From DASXTC01 sp036505635 (GTDB taxonomy: Bacteria; Acidobacteriota; Polarisedimenticolia; JACPZX01; DASXTC01), in the NCBI GenBank assembly GCA_036505635.1, contig DASXTC010000032.1, forward strand, positions 1 through 64,000: DNA of 64,000 bases, read 5' to 3'. Position numbers and translations under genes: made by a program. The notes beneath the pieces were generated by a model, which was not told the origin of the DNA, did no database searches, and was given only the letters and a program-made list of their open reading frames with translations. How positions within the stretch are numbered: position 1 is the first letter of the stretch; every line of letters begins with the position of its first letter. This document shows, one piece after another, positions 1-8,747 of the stretch.

Positions 1-1455
1 GGTGGTCGACAGCAGCGGATCCTGCTTGAGGATGTCCATGGCGCGGCGCGCCCGCGCCGCGGACAGGCCGATGTCGTCGCCGTACACGGACGCGGTGCGG
101 CGGTCGAGGCGCTCGTTCTTGGTGTAACCGATGAACCGCAGCCGCGCGTTGGTCCGATCCGCGATGTCGGTCAGGGCGCGATTCAGGCTTGCCACGTAGC
201 CGGGCGGAATCACCGGCTGGCCGTCGGCGAGCTCGAGCGTCGCGATGCTGCCCCAGGGGGGATCGTAGACCTTGGTCACCACCTGCTCGCCGACATCGCC
301 GGGGCAGAGCTGCGGCTCGTCCGACAGCTCCTGGAGCGGATCGTCGTACCCGAACTCCACCTCGACGCGGCGATTCAACGTCCGCCCCTGCACGGTATCG
401 TTGGAGGCGAGCGGCTGGGAGGCGCCGCGACCGTCGCTTTCGATCGCCGAGGTCGGCAATTTCAGGGCGTCGTGCATGGCCAGCGCGACGCGGTGCGCCC
501 TGGCCTTCGACAACGACAGGTGGTTTCCGTAGATGCGCTCGTTGCGGCCGGTCAGAGGCGCGTCGTCGGTGTAGCCGATGAACCGGACGGTCACCCCCTG
601 CTTGTCTTTCAGGTTGGCGAGCGCCTGCCGGACCTGTCGGATGAAGTCTTCGGAAATGGGAGTGGTCTCGTCCTCGTACCGCAGCGGCATGACGACGTTC
701 CTGAGGCGCGCCCGCCGCTCCTGGCCTTCCTTGTATTGCAGCTTGCAGAGGGTCTCCATGCGGCAGACCTTGATGCGCTTGATGTCGTCGGCGACGAGGA
801 CTTCCTCCTCCTTGAGGGCGCCCCGGGCCTCGTCGTACCAGACCTCCACCTCGACGCGGCGGTTGAGCGCCCGGCCTTCCTCGGTCAGGTTCGAGGCGAC
901 AGGCTGCGTATCGCCGGCCCACTCGTACGTGATGGATTCGGGCGGCAAGTTGAGCGCCTTCTTGAAGTACTCGGCGACCTCGCCGGCACGCTCGCGGGAG
1001 AGGCCCGCATTGTCCCCGAAGACGCGCGCCAGCGGGGCGGAGAGCCGCTGCGAGTCCGCGTGACCCACGAAGGTGACGCGAACGTTTCTGCGGTTCTTCA
1101 TGCCCTCGAGGACCTTGGCGAGCATGTCGACGTAGTTGGGCGGAATGTTCGCCACACCCGATTCGAACCGGATCGGCGGAACGACATTCTTCATCTTGAC
1201 GGTCTCGACTTTCTCGCGGGCGACCTTCCGGACCTCCAGCCGATCGCCCCGCTCGCTGTCGAGCTGCTCCGGGTCCTGCGACCATCGCCGGAAGGGCTGG
1301 TCATCGGACAGATGCCGCTCGACCTGCTCGCCCGGCTTGGCCTCCTCAGCCGCCTTGGCCTCGTCTGCCGGCTTGGTCTCTTCGGCCGGAGCGGCGGCCG
1401 CAGACGCGGTCAGCAGGAATCCGAGAAGCAGCGGCAGGTAGCGGTGCGTGCTCAT
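1..1455 (-). CDS. Multi-domain OmpA-family protein (3' end outside window)
   Basis: Secreted or outer-membrane-associated protein with at least three consecutive OmpA-C-like modules (about residues 75-190, 215-335 and 365-485), each with the pattern YVxxL...V.FVGHxD / RFIGYTDD, followed by LS..RA and NRRVEVE. These modules usually bind peptidoglycan. The N-terminus is a signal peptide (MSTHRYLPLLLGFLLTASAAAA) followed by a Glu/Lys/Ala-rich linker. The reading frame stays open to base 1, so the C-terminus is missing. The ATG at 1455 lies 5 nt after the stop of the DUF11 gene, which implies co-transcription and probably co-function with that giant surface protein. Three OmpA modules in one chain is unusual; most family members have one. 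Confidence 0.88.
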   Translation of the reverse strand, partial: MSTHRYLPLLLGFLLTASAAAAPAEETKPADEAKAAEEAKPGEQVERHLSDDQPFRRWSQDPEQLDSERGDRLEVRKVAREKVETVKMKNVVPPIRFESGVANIPPNYVDMLAKVLEGMKNRRNVRVTFVGHADSQRLSAPLARVFGDNAGLSRERAGEVAEYFKKALNLPPESITYEWAGDTQPVASNLTEEGRALNRRVEVEVWYDEARGALKEEEVLVADDIKRIKVCRMETLCKLQYKEGQERRARLRNVVMPLRYEDETTPISEDFIRQVRQALANLKDKQGVTVRFIGYTDDAPLTGRNERIYGNHLSLSKARAHRVALAMHDALKLPTSAIESDGRGASQPLASNDTVQGRTLNRRVEVEFGYDDPLQELSDEPQLCPGDVGEQVVTKVYDPPWGSIATLELADGQPVIPPGYVASLNRALTDIADRTNARLRFIGYTKNERLDRRTASVYGDDIGLSAARARRAMDILKQDPLLSTT

Positions 1456-1460
1456 GCCGT

Positions 1461-4400
1461 TCACCCGCCGTCCGGAACGCGCACGTTGGTTTGTTTGGGC
1501 GGGGCGCCACGCCGCCAGAAGATCTCAGGCTCGATGGTGAGCCGGTAATACTTCGCCGCATCCCAGGCTTCGGTCACCTGCCGCTTGACCGCTTCCATGC
1601 GCCGCTGCACCAGCGACGCCTCCTCCGTGTCGGCGACGTAGGACAGGCGCAGCACGGACGGCGCCTTGCGCAGCTCCTCGACCAGCAGGGTGAGGCGCGG
1701 CCGCCACTGCACGCGGATGTCGGTCGTGCCCGGCTCGAACGCCGCATCGGCGAGGTCGATGGCGACCACGCGGTGAATCGACGCACCGAAATTGAGCCGC
1801 AGGGCCTTGCCGCGCGTGGCGCGCTTGATCTGCAGCTGGTCCGTCGACATCCGGAAGCCGCTGGGCAGGGTCCGGTCGTCGAGCTTCAGCACGAAATTGC
1901 TGCCGCGGCTTTCGTGGGGCGTGATCGCGCAGGTGATGTGGTACCGCCCGTACTGATCCGTCGTCGCCTGCAGCCCCCGTGCGGTCACCAGACGCACGCC
2001 GGCCAGGCCGCTCTCGCCATCGTCCTGCCGCCCGTTGCGATTGGCGTCGTTGAAGACCTTGCCGGTCACGTCGGTGCAATCGAACGTCGGATCGGGCAGG
2101 ACGCGCACGGTGGCGGTCGCTTCGCCGGTGATCGCAGCCCCGGACACGCCGTTCACCACCTGCGCGCGGTTCACGTACTCGCCCTCGGTGACGCCGGCGC
2201 CCACGGCGAGCAGCAGTTTCACCGTGCGCACCTGGGTGCCCGTGAAGTCGAGGCCGCTCCAGCTGAGATCGAGGCCGGCGATCGACGGCTCGGTCGGCAC
2301 GTCGTCGAGCCGCGCGGAGCCCGCGACGTAGGCGAATCCCGCCGGGACGTGGTCCACGAGGTTCACGCCCGTGATCAGCAGGCCGGACACGTTGTTGACG
2401 GTGATCACGTACGGAACGAGCTGCCCGCGGGTGACGTTGAGCAGCGGCGTTGTCTTGGAGATCGTGATCGCGCCGCTCAGCACCGGATCGAGCGGGATGT
2501 GGTTGTTGAAGATCTGGTTCGAGCCGGGCGGCTGGGCGACGACCAGCTGGTTCAACGTCAGAAGGACGTGGTAGCTCGTGCCCGTGCCGATCGGAATCGA
2601 TGCAGCCGGCGCGGACGCCGAAGTCTGCACTTCGCAATACGGGACCGGGAGCGGAACGGCATCGCCCGGGCAGAGCGGCACCGAGAAGGGGGGCGGCAAA
2701 GGGCCGGACGTCGGCGGGATGATCTGCGAGTAGCCCGCGACGTACGTGGTCGGGGGCGCCGTCACCTGGATGAGGTAATCACCGCCGCTCGGGCAGGCCG
2801 GGTCGCTGAAGTTGACGTCGAACTTGTAATAGCCGTCCGCGAGGGTGACCTGCCCCTGCTGGGCCGCATCGTCGAAGCAGCCCGTCGGCAGGGGCGAGCC
2901 GCTGCCGGCATTCAGCAGCGTGAGGGTCGCCCCCGGCACCGGGATGCGCGCCATCGAGTTGTAGACGACGCCGTTCGGATCGATCGGGAGGTTCAGGCCC
3001 TGCAGATTGACGCCGGGGGGCACGATGATGTCGGTGATCTGCTGCAGGCCGGGTCCGTTCGTGAACGGCGAGGAAGCCCGGCCGAGAAGCGCGGTGTTGA
3101 TGCCCGCGCCGGGCGCGCGGAACCGCAGCTCGTAGACGACGCCGTTCAGGTCGTTCGGCTCGACGCCGAGGATGCGATAGGCGCCGTTTGCGTCCGTGAG
3201 CACCGACTGCCACAGCAGGGTGTCGCGGTACAGATCCACCGTCCAGCCCGCCAGCGCCCGCTCGCCGGAATCGTGGAAATCGTCGAAGTCGGCGTCGTGC
3301 CAGGCCGACCCGCTCAGCACGGAGACTCCGGGGATCCCGCCGACGACGATCGAGACGCTGGCGCTCGCCGTCTGGGTGGGAGTGTTCCAGGCGACCACGC
3401 CGGTGTTCGTGACCAGCGTCCCCAGCGCGAGGCCCGGATCGAGAATGGCCCGGAACCTGAGAACCACGACCGCGCCCGGCGCCAGCGCTCCGTTGACCGC
3501 GGCGTAATTGGCGGTGATGGTCGAGCCGGCAACACTGACGCCTGCCGTCGAGCCGTTCATCGTCGCCGACCCGGGGACATAGGCGAGCTGGCCGGCGGGG
3601 AGGGTGTCGGTGAGGACCACGTTGAGGGCGTCGAGCGCCGCGATGTTCGTCGCCGTGACGACGTACTCGAGAGTGGAGCCGGGAAGGGCCGGGCCGCCGC
3701 CGACCACGGCGACCTGCTTCGTGATCGCAAGCTGCTGGACGGCCCCCACCACCACGACCGTCGGCTCGGGGCCCGTCGCCGGATTGCCATCGCCGTCGGT
3801 CAACAGGTTGGGCAGCTCCACGCTGTCGACCACGGCCTGGTTGACGATCAGCGTGCCGGCGGGCGTGCCGGCGTCGACCAGAAGCTCGAACTGGAGCACG
3901 GCCGTTTCCCCTGGCGAGATCGTGCCGGCGCCCGGGCCCGGAAGCGGCGGCGTCAGGTCGGACGAGCTGATATCGATGCCCGCAGCGAGCGGGGACGTGC
4001 CCGCGACATCCGGGACCGCCGTGCCGTTCAGGGTCGTGCTGCCCGCCACGTAGGTGGTATTCGCCGGAACCGAATCGGTCAGGACGACGCCCGTGGCGGG
4101 AATAGTCCCGGAATTCTGCACCGTGATCGTGTAGCGCAGCGTGTCGAGCGGTTCGACGATGCCCGGCGTTCCCAGATCGTTGGACAGCGCGGCGCTCTTC
4201 TCCGCATAGAGCAGCGGGAAGTTGCCGACGATGTCCCGTGTCGGATCGTCGGGGATCGGCGTGTCCGGGTCGTCGGACGGCTGATCGACGATGCCGCTGG
4301 CGACGGCGGTGACGAAGCCCTGGTTCGAGATCACCGTGCCGTCGGGGACAGTCGGGTTCACGACCACGTCGAAGGTGATGGTCGCGACGTTGGCCGGAGG

Positions 4401-6590
4401 GCTGGACGCGTCGGCGGGCATCGAGCCCGGCGTCGGATCGCTCGGCGGGTGGATCAGCATGCCGTTCACGAGCGGCGACAGCCCGCCGACGTCCGCGACC
4501 ACAGTACCGTTCAAGGTCGTGCTGCCCGCGACATAGGTGGTGTTCACCGGCACCGCGTCGCGCAGCACCACGTTGACGGCGTTCTCGCTGCCGATGTTGG
4601 CGACCGTGATGGTGTAGCGCAGCGTCTCGCCGGCGAGCAGGACGTTCGGGTCGCCGGTGAGGTCGGTCGAGATCTTCTGGATGCGGAAGGCGGGCGCCGA
4701 AACGATCGTCACCCGTGTCGGATCCTCGTCGCCCGGAACCAGGGGATCGGCGGTGCCGTTGACCGTCGGGTCGTCGCTCACGCCCAGGAGCGTGCCGTCG
4801 GCCTGGCGGAACGCCGCCTGGTCGGCGACGACCGAGCCGTTGGCGAGCGCCGGCCTCAGAGTGATGTCGAACACGATGAGGAGCTGGCTGGCCACCGGGA
4901 GGCTCAGGTTGCGGACGTCGAGGACTCCGGTGCCGCTGGGGCCGCCGTTGCTATTCGTGTTGGTGACGTCGGCGCCAGCGGGGACGCTCACGAGGGTCAA
5001 GGTGCCGGCCGCGAAGGCCGGCACGGCGTTGAGCGCGTCCATCACGTCGTCGATGCGGAAACCGGCGAGCGGCTGGTCGGTGGTCTGGAAGCGCAGCGTG
5101 TAGCGCAGCGTGTCGCCGGGCGCGGCCGTCGTCGCGGGATTCGCGCCGCTGGTCAGGTTGGCGACGGTCTTCTCGAAGAAGTAGCCGAAGAGGTCGACCG
5201 TGACGGTGTGGGCGTCCTCGTGGTCCAGGACGCCGACCGTGCCGTTGGTCAATGTCCGAGTGGAGACCACGCGATCGGGGTTGCTGCTGTCGCCGTTGAA
5301 CCACTGGATGGCGCCGGCGACGTTGGTGAGCGTGACGCCGTCCTGGGTGCCGGCGTCGAGCTGCGTCCGGTAACTGACGATCAGCCGCTCGGTCGGGCCG
5401 ATCCGCGCCGCGGCCGTCAGCATCGTGAGGTCGAGCCGGCAGGCGGGCGCGCCGCTCCAGCTCAGCGAGTAGTCGGTGCCGGCGACGAGGGGGCCCTTGC
5501 CCGGGACCGGAGTGACGCCGTCGGCCGCGAACACCCGGGCGCTCAGGATTTCGGGCGTCAGGTCGCACATGCCGCCGGTCGGGCCGTCCGGGAACAGGTC
5601 GCGCAGGGAGACGTCCCAGGCGTCAGTCAGCCCCGTGTTCTGGACGTCGAGGGTGAAGTTGCCCCACTGACCCAGGTTCATCGTCGCCGGCCCCGACTTG
5701 TCGACGACCAGCGCCGGCCCGGAGATGGTCAGGGGGGGCGTGATGCCCCACTCGCCCGGCAGCGGCTCGTAGAACACGTTCTCGATGAGCCGCCCGAAGT
5801 CCCACTTGGCGGTGTTGATGAACTGCGTTCCCGGCGCGTTCACCGGCGTGTTGTTCAGGACGACCGTGAGGTTGATGACGAACTGCCGGCCGGCATCGAC
5901 GATGGGGATGTTGTCCCAGGTCAGGAGCCCGCCGACGTTGGTGAACGTGTGCGGCACCGGCGTGCCGTCGTCGAGCCAGGTGGCGGTGTAGCCCACGAAG
6001 CTGAGATCCACCCCCGTGGCGTTCAGGTCGTCGGTGATCGTGATGCTGTGAAGGTCGTTCACCGACCCCTGGAAGTTGATGACGGTGCCGGTGGCCGGGT
6101 CGAACAGGACCGGGATGATCAGGCTCCAGGTGAAGGGGACGCCTATGGTGACGAAAGGCGGGCCCGGCGGATTCTGCTTGTCGATCTTCTCGACCGGGAT
6201 CAGGAGGTTCTGGCAGTTCGCCTTGATATCGCTGGATGCGCCGTTGACGAACCAGATCTTGTTATCGTGAGAACGGTTGCACGACATGCTGCCCGTGTGC
6301 ACGACGTTGTCGAAGATGACCAGCACCCCCCTGAGGGGCCCGAGAAAGCTGAAGTTGCTGGTCAGCGGGTTGGACGCGGGGTAGTTCTGAATCCTGCAAT
6401 TGCCGTCGATGTTGATCTGGGGAGGAGGGACGGGGTAGTTGACGAAGCCGTCGATGATGCCGCCGGCATCGGCGACGCAATCGATCGCCAGCGCCGGGAC
6501 GGCGGCCAGCATCGAGAGCGCGAGGGCGCACAGCAGGATTCGGATCCAGCGGCCGCCTGCCCTCGTATTGTTCGTGTCGCTGCAAGACAT
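1461..6590 (-). CDS. Giant secreted DUF11 / SdrD-B repeat surface protein
   Basis: 1709 residues. A signal peptide (ILLCALALSMLAAVPALA) leads to a long all-beta ectodomain. At least four DUF11-type modules carry the signature LRYTITVxNxG...VVLxDxVPxxTTYVAGSTTLNG (about 640-790, 800-930, 940-1070, 1390-1500). Two SdrD-B/Cna-B-like modules are present (about 1080-1160, GSAWHDADFDDFHDSGE; about 1510-1570, GKVFNDANRNGRQDDGE), a type often closed by isopeptide bonds or calcium. The last ~130 residues resemble an OmpA-like fold without an obvious peptidoglycan motif. Two modules are near-repeats in DNA (around 4020-4065 and 4500-4545), a sign of internal duplication. Likely an adhesin or surface fibre; the partner OmpA protein follows immediately. 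A c-di-GMP riboswitch lies just upstream. Confidence 0.88.
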   Translation of the reverse strand: MSCSDTNNTRAGGRWIRILLCALALSMLAAVPALAIDCVADAGGIIDGFVNYPVPPPQINIDGNCRIQNYPASNPLTSNFSFLGPLRGVLVIFDNVVHTGSMSCNRSHDNKIWFVNGASSDIKANCQNLLIPVEKIDKQNPPGPPFVTIGVPFTWSLIIPVLFDPATGTVINFQGSVNDLHSITITDDLNATGVDLSFVGYTATWLDDGTPVPHTFTNVGGLLTWDNIPIVDAGRQFVINLTVVLNNTPVNAPGTQFINTAKWDFGRLIENVFYEPLPGEWGITPPLTISGPALVVDKSGPATMNLGQWGNFTLDVQNTGLTDAWDVSLRDLFPDGPTGGMCDLTPEILSARVFAADGVTPVPGKGPLVAGTDYSLSWSGAPACRLDLTMLTAAARIGPTERLIVSYRTQLDAGTQDGVTLTNVAGAIQWFNGDSSNPDRVVSTRTLTNGTVGVLDHEDAHTVTVDLFGYFFEKTVANLTSGANPATTAAPGDTLRYTLRFQTTDQPLAGFRIDDVMDALNAVPAFAAGTLTLVSVPAGADVTNTNSNGGPSGTGVLDVRNLSLPVASQLLIVFDITLRPALANGSVVADQAAFRQADGTLLGVSDDPTVNGTADPLVPGDEDPTRVTIVSAPAFRIQKISTDLTGDPNVLLAGETLRYTITVANIGSENAVNVVLRDAVPVNTTYVAGSTTLNGTVVADVGGLSPLVNGMLIHPPSDPTPGSMPADASSPPANVATITFDVVVNPTVPDGTVISNQGFVTAVASGIVDQPSDDPDTPIPDDPTRDIVGNFPLLYAEKSAALSNDLGTPGIVEPLDTLRYTITVQNSGTIPATGVVLTDSVPANTTYVAGSTTLNGTAVPDVAGTSPLAAGIDISSSDLTPPLPGPGAGTISPGETAVLQFELLVDAGTPAGTLIVNQAVVDSVELPNLLTDGDGNPATGPEPTVVVVGAVQQLAITKQVAVVGGGPALPGSTLEYVVTATNIAALDALNVVLTDTLPAGQLAYVPGSATMNGSTAGVSVAGSTITANYAAVNGALAPGAVVVLRFRAILDPGLALGTLVTNTGVVAWNTPTQTASASVSIVVGGIPGVSVLSGSAWHDADFDDFHDSGERALAGWTVDLYRDTLLWQSVLTDANGAYRILGVEPNDLNGVVYELRFRAPGAGINTALLGRASSPFTNGPGLQQITDIIVPPGVNLQGLNLPIDPNGVVYNSMARIPVPGATLTLLNAGSGSPLPTGCFDDAAQQGQVTLADGYYKFDVNFSDPACPSGGDYLIQVTAPPTTYVAGYSQIIPPTSGPLPPPFSVPLCPGDAVPLPVPYCEVQTSASAPAASIPIGTGTSYHVLLTLNQLVVAQPPGSNQIFNNHIPLDPVLSGAITISKTTPLLNVTRGQLVPYVITVNNVSGLLITGVNLVDHVPAGFAYVAGSARLDDVPTEPSIAGLDLSWSGLDFTGTQVRTVKLLLAVGAGVTEGEYVNRAQVVNGVSGAAITGEATATVRVLPDPTFDCTDVTGKVFNDANRNGRQDDGESGLAGVRLVTARGLQATTDQYGRYHITCAITPHESRGSNFVLKLDDRTLPSGFRMSTDQLQIKRATRGKALRLNFGASIHRVVAIDLADAAFEPGTTDIRVQWRPRLTLLVEELRKAPSVLRLSYVADTEEASLVQRRMEAVKRQVTEAWDAAKYYRLTIEPEIFWRRGAPPKQTNVRVPDGG

Positions 6591-6659
6591 CTACGCCCTC
6601 GTCCACTCGCCAAGAAACTCGTTTGCACTGGGAGGGACCGGGGCCGTCCACGCTGTGGA

Positions 6660-6750
6660 CTGGATTCCGGCGGTCCCGCCGTCGTGAGGCCAGAAGGCCC
6701 TTTAGACCGGTGACTTTGCGCCGCCATCTTTCGATGGCGTTGCCTTTTTC
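6660..6750 (-). promoter_or_regulatory. Class I cyclic-di-GMP (GEMM-I) riboswitch, leader of the DUF11 gene
   Basis: Read on the minus strand, the leader has the GEMM-I order: A-run, GGCAA, a perfect 7-bp hairpin CGCCATC/GATGGCG closed by a GAAA loop (6722-6739), then GGCGCAAAGTCACCGG and TCTAAAGG. A second arm follows, with GGCC-TTCT-GGCC and a GGCGG/CCGCC helix ending near 6662. The GAAA tetraloop, the GCAAAG strand and the CACCGG-TCTA segment are the conserved features of the Vibrio Vc2-type aptamer. It sits 70 nt upstream of the DUF11 start and 33 nt downstream of the TonB stop; a TTGACC lies between. A further hairpin GTCCAC-AGC-GTGGAC (6646-6660) could belong to the expression platform. 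No U-tract is seen, so control may be at translation or RNA stability. Identification is by eye, not by covariance model. Confidence 0.85.
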
Positions 6751-6782
6751 AGAATCGCGTCGAGGTCAAACCATGCGCCGGC

Positions 6783-7841
6783 TCACGACGCCGGCAGGAA
6801 GTCGATCGGATACACGATCGTCAGTGCCTGCACGCCCTCCTTCGCGCCGAAATTGATCGTCAGGACGCGGTTTACGACCTCGTTGGCGAGATCCGGAGCA
6901 TCCATGTCGCTCGACTGCAGCTTGCACATGGACACGCTTCCGTCCGGCTCGATCGTCAGGCGCAACACCATCTGGCCCTGCAGGGCGGGGTTCTTGCGCA
7001 GCTCGCGGTTGTAGACCCGATAGAACGACGCTTTGTAGCGGTCGAACACGATCTGGATTTCCTCGTCGGTGCGGGAAGGCCCCGGCCCGCCATGCGCCAG
7101 GGGCCGGTCGCCTCCTGGAGCGATGGGACTGGTCGCGCGGCCGACCCCCAGACCGCCTCCGCCACCGCCGCGTCCGCCGGGAATACCACCACCTCCACCG
7201 TTGCCGCCGAGCGCGCCGCCACCGCCACCGCCTATGCCACCCCCGCCGCCTCCCAGGGTGCGGCTCAGCGAGGCGAGGTTGACGCCGCCGCTCGAGGCCG
7301 GCGCATTGCTCGTCAACGTGGAGGGTGACGATCCCTGCCTCGTGTCATCGGCATCACCGTAACGCGCCTCGGCTCCAAGACGCGGAGTGACCTTGTCCTG
7401 TTTCAGGCTCGCGAGCTGCTCGCGGAATGCCAGGATGCCGGTATTCCCCGGCTTCTTCACCGGCGCTGCCTCCGCCACGGCGGAATCCTCCGGACCTGGG
7501 AGGGGAGACGATGACTCCGGCAGGAGCGGATCTCCGGCGGGCGGTCCCGGCTCCGGCGAAACAATCGCCGCCGCAGGCGCCCTGGCCTTCTCCGTCCGCG
7601 GTCCGGGCTCCTCCGGCGCGAGAGGCCCCGGCGCTGCGGACCGGGGCGGAGGGAGTGGGACCGGCGCGGGCACCTCGATTTGCGGTGGACGATGGAAGAC
7701 GACGTCGATCTCCTCGGGGACCACGCTGCGTCCCAGCGCCCGCGCCGGCAGCAGCAGCACGATGCACAGCGTGAGGACATGGAGCACGACGCTCTTGACC
7801 ATGTCGCGGGTGGAGGGACCGGCGGATGAACGCGTCATCAT
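6783..7841 (-). CDS. TonB-like energy transducer (AgmX/PglI-type C-terminus)
   Basis: 352 residues with TonB architecture: one N-terminal membrane anchor (about 14-33), a Pro-rich periplasmic stretch (PAPVPLPPPRS, about 55-130), a Gly-rich segment (about 190-235), and a C-terminal domain (about 250-352) ending with NFGAKEGVQALTIVYPIDFLPAS. That end resembles the AgmX/PglI C-terminal domain, in which the phrase DGSVSMCKLQSSDMDAPDLA corresponds to the usual 'G.V.....SS......L...V...' motif. It would carry proton-motive energy from the ExbB/ExbD motor to a periplasmic or outer-membrane partner. The start overlaps the ExbD stop (ATGA), so it belongs to the same operon. The Gly-rich repeat is high-GC low complexity and may be length-variable. 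Confidence 0.85.
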   Translation of the reverse strand: MMTRSSAGPSTRDMVKSVVLHVLTLCIVLLLPARALGRSVVPEEIDVVFHRPPQIEVPAPVPLPPPRSAAPGPLAPEEPGPRTEKARAPAAAIVSPEPGPPAGDPLLPESSSPLPGPEDSAVAEAAPVKKPGNTGILAFREQLASLKQDKVTPRLGAEARYGDADDTRQGSSPSTLTSNAPASSGGVNLASLSRTLGGGGGGIGGGGGGALGGNGGGGGIPGGRGGGGGGLGVGRATSPIAPGGDRPLAHGGPGPSRTDEEIQIVFDRYKASFYRVYNRELRKNPALQGQMVLRLTIEPDGSVSMCKLQSSDMDAPDLANEVVNRVLTINFGAKEGVQALTIVYPIDFLPAS

Positions 7842-8320
7842 TGGAGCCTCCCCGTGTCGGCCGGTATCACGTCGATAGTCAGGTCTTCGACGCCCGACCT
7901 CGCGAGATCGACGATGCGCAGGACCCCCTCGTAGTTCAATCGATCGTCGGCGGCCAGGAACAGCACGCGCCGCTCCCTGGGCCGGCTGCCCAGCATCTCC
8001 GCCACGCCGGCGGCCAGCTCGGTCGCAGGGATCTCGCGCTCTGCCAGGCTCACGCGACAGTCGGCGGGGAGCCCTTCGCCTTCCGAGGGACCGAGGATGC
8101 GGCAGTCTCCGGGCTGGATGCTCAGGATCACCTGCGGTTCATCGGCCGGCGCCGGCGCGCCATCGGCCGACGTGCGAGGGATGTCGACGTCGTGGCCCTG
8201 CATGAGCAGGGGGACGACGACCATGAAGATGATCAGCAGCACGAGCACCACGTCGACGAGCGGCGTGACGTTGATCTCGGACTGCAGGCCGGAGTCCGAA
8301 CCGCCTCCGTTGAGCTGCAT
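7838..8320 (-). CDS. ExbD/TolR biopolymer transport protein (first of two in reading from TonB)
   Basis: 160 residues. A cytoplasmic N-terminus is followed by one membrane helix (INVTPLVDVVLVLLIIFMV) carrying the essential proton-path Asp of ExbD/TolR/MotB proteins, then a periplasmic domain. ATG 8320 (MQLNGGG) is chosen over an upstream in-frame codon because it falls 4 nt after the stop of the neighbouring exbD gene. The periplasmic part has an extra acidic, Cys-containing insert (QPGDCRILGPSEGEGLPADCR) with two cysteines that could form a disulfide; its sister ExbD lacks this insert. Two divergent ExbD proteins beside one ExbB is the arrangement of AglR-AglQ-AglS in Myxococcus. Confidence 0.92.
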   Translation of the reverse strand: MQLNGGGSDSGLQSEINVTPLVDVVLVLLIIFMVVVPLLMQGHDVDIPRTSADGAPAPADEPQVILSIQPGDCRILGPSEGEGLPADCRVSLAEREIPATELAAGVAEMLGSRPRERRVLFLAADDRLNYEGVLRIVDLARSGVEDLTIDVIPADTGRLQ

Positions 8321-8324
8321 AATT

Positions 8325-8747
8325 TCAGCCTCCCACCGCCGTCGCACCGGCGGGCTTGGCGATCAGCGCCACGCCGCTGAAGCCGGCCTCCTCGATCGCA
8401 AGCATGGCCTGCCGGACTTCGCCGAAATGGAGCCGCGCGTCGCCCTGGATCACGACTTTGGTGATCGACTTGGCGCCGGCCGCAGTGCGGAGGCCTTCGC
8501 CGAAATCCTCGATCGCGACCGGCTGATCCTCGATCCACAGCCCGCCGACCTGGTCGATCGTGACCAGGATCCGGTCCCTGGCGTCGCCCTGCTCGCGCGG
8601 CTTCTCCGTGGTCGGCAGGTTGACCTCCGGCCCCGGCCGCATCTGCGGCGCCACCACCATGAAGATGATCAGCAGCACGAGCACCACGTCGACGAGCGGC
8701 GTGACGTTGATGGTCGACTGCATCTTGGCCGGCTCACCGAGCCGCAT
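8325..8747 (-). CDS. ExbD/TolR biopolymer transport protein (second)
   Basis: 140 residues with the same membrane helix as its neighbour (TINVTPLVDVVLVLLIIFMVVAP), including the conserved Asp, and a standard periplasmic ExbD domain (about 45-135, ending IEEAGFSGVALIAKP). ATG 8747 (MRLGEP) overlaps the end of exbB by 14 nt, which indicates translational coupling; ATG 8723 (MQSTINV) is a possible internal start. Together with ExbB and the other ExbD it should form an inner-membrane proton-driven motor. The near-identical helix DNA in both exbD genes points to gene duplication or gene conversion. Confidence 0.92.
   Translation of the reverse strand: MRLGEPAKMQSTINVTPLVDVVLVLLIIFMVVAPQMRPGPEVNLPTTEKPREQGDARDRILVTIDQVGGLWIEDQPVAIEDFGEGLRTAAGAKSITKVVIQGDARLHFGEVRQAMLAIEEAGFSGVALIAKPAGATAVGG

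Noticed and set aside
472..1548. Plus-strand ORF opposite the OmpA gene
   Set aside because: No family features; the minus-strand frame encodes repeated OmpA motifs and a signal peptide.
4020..4545. Possible CRISPR-like or tandem array suggested by repeated ~40-bp stretches
   Set aside because: The repeats fall at equivalent positions of successive DUF11 modules and keep the reading frame; they are protein-level repeats.
1491..6713. Plus-strand 1740-codon ORF opposite the DUF11 gene
   Set aside because: Arg/His/Asp/Gly-rich translation with no domains; it is the antisense shadow of a high-GC repetitive gene on the minus strand that has a signal peptide and clear DUF11 modules.
7140..7260. 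Proline/glycine-coding low-complexity tract as a microsatellite or separate gene
   Set aside because: It encodes the Gly-rich linker of the TonB-like protein in frame.
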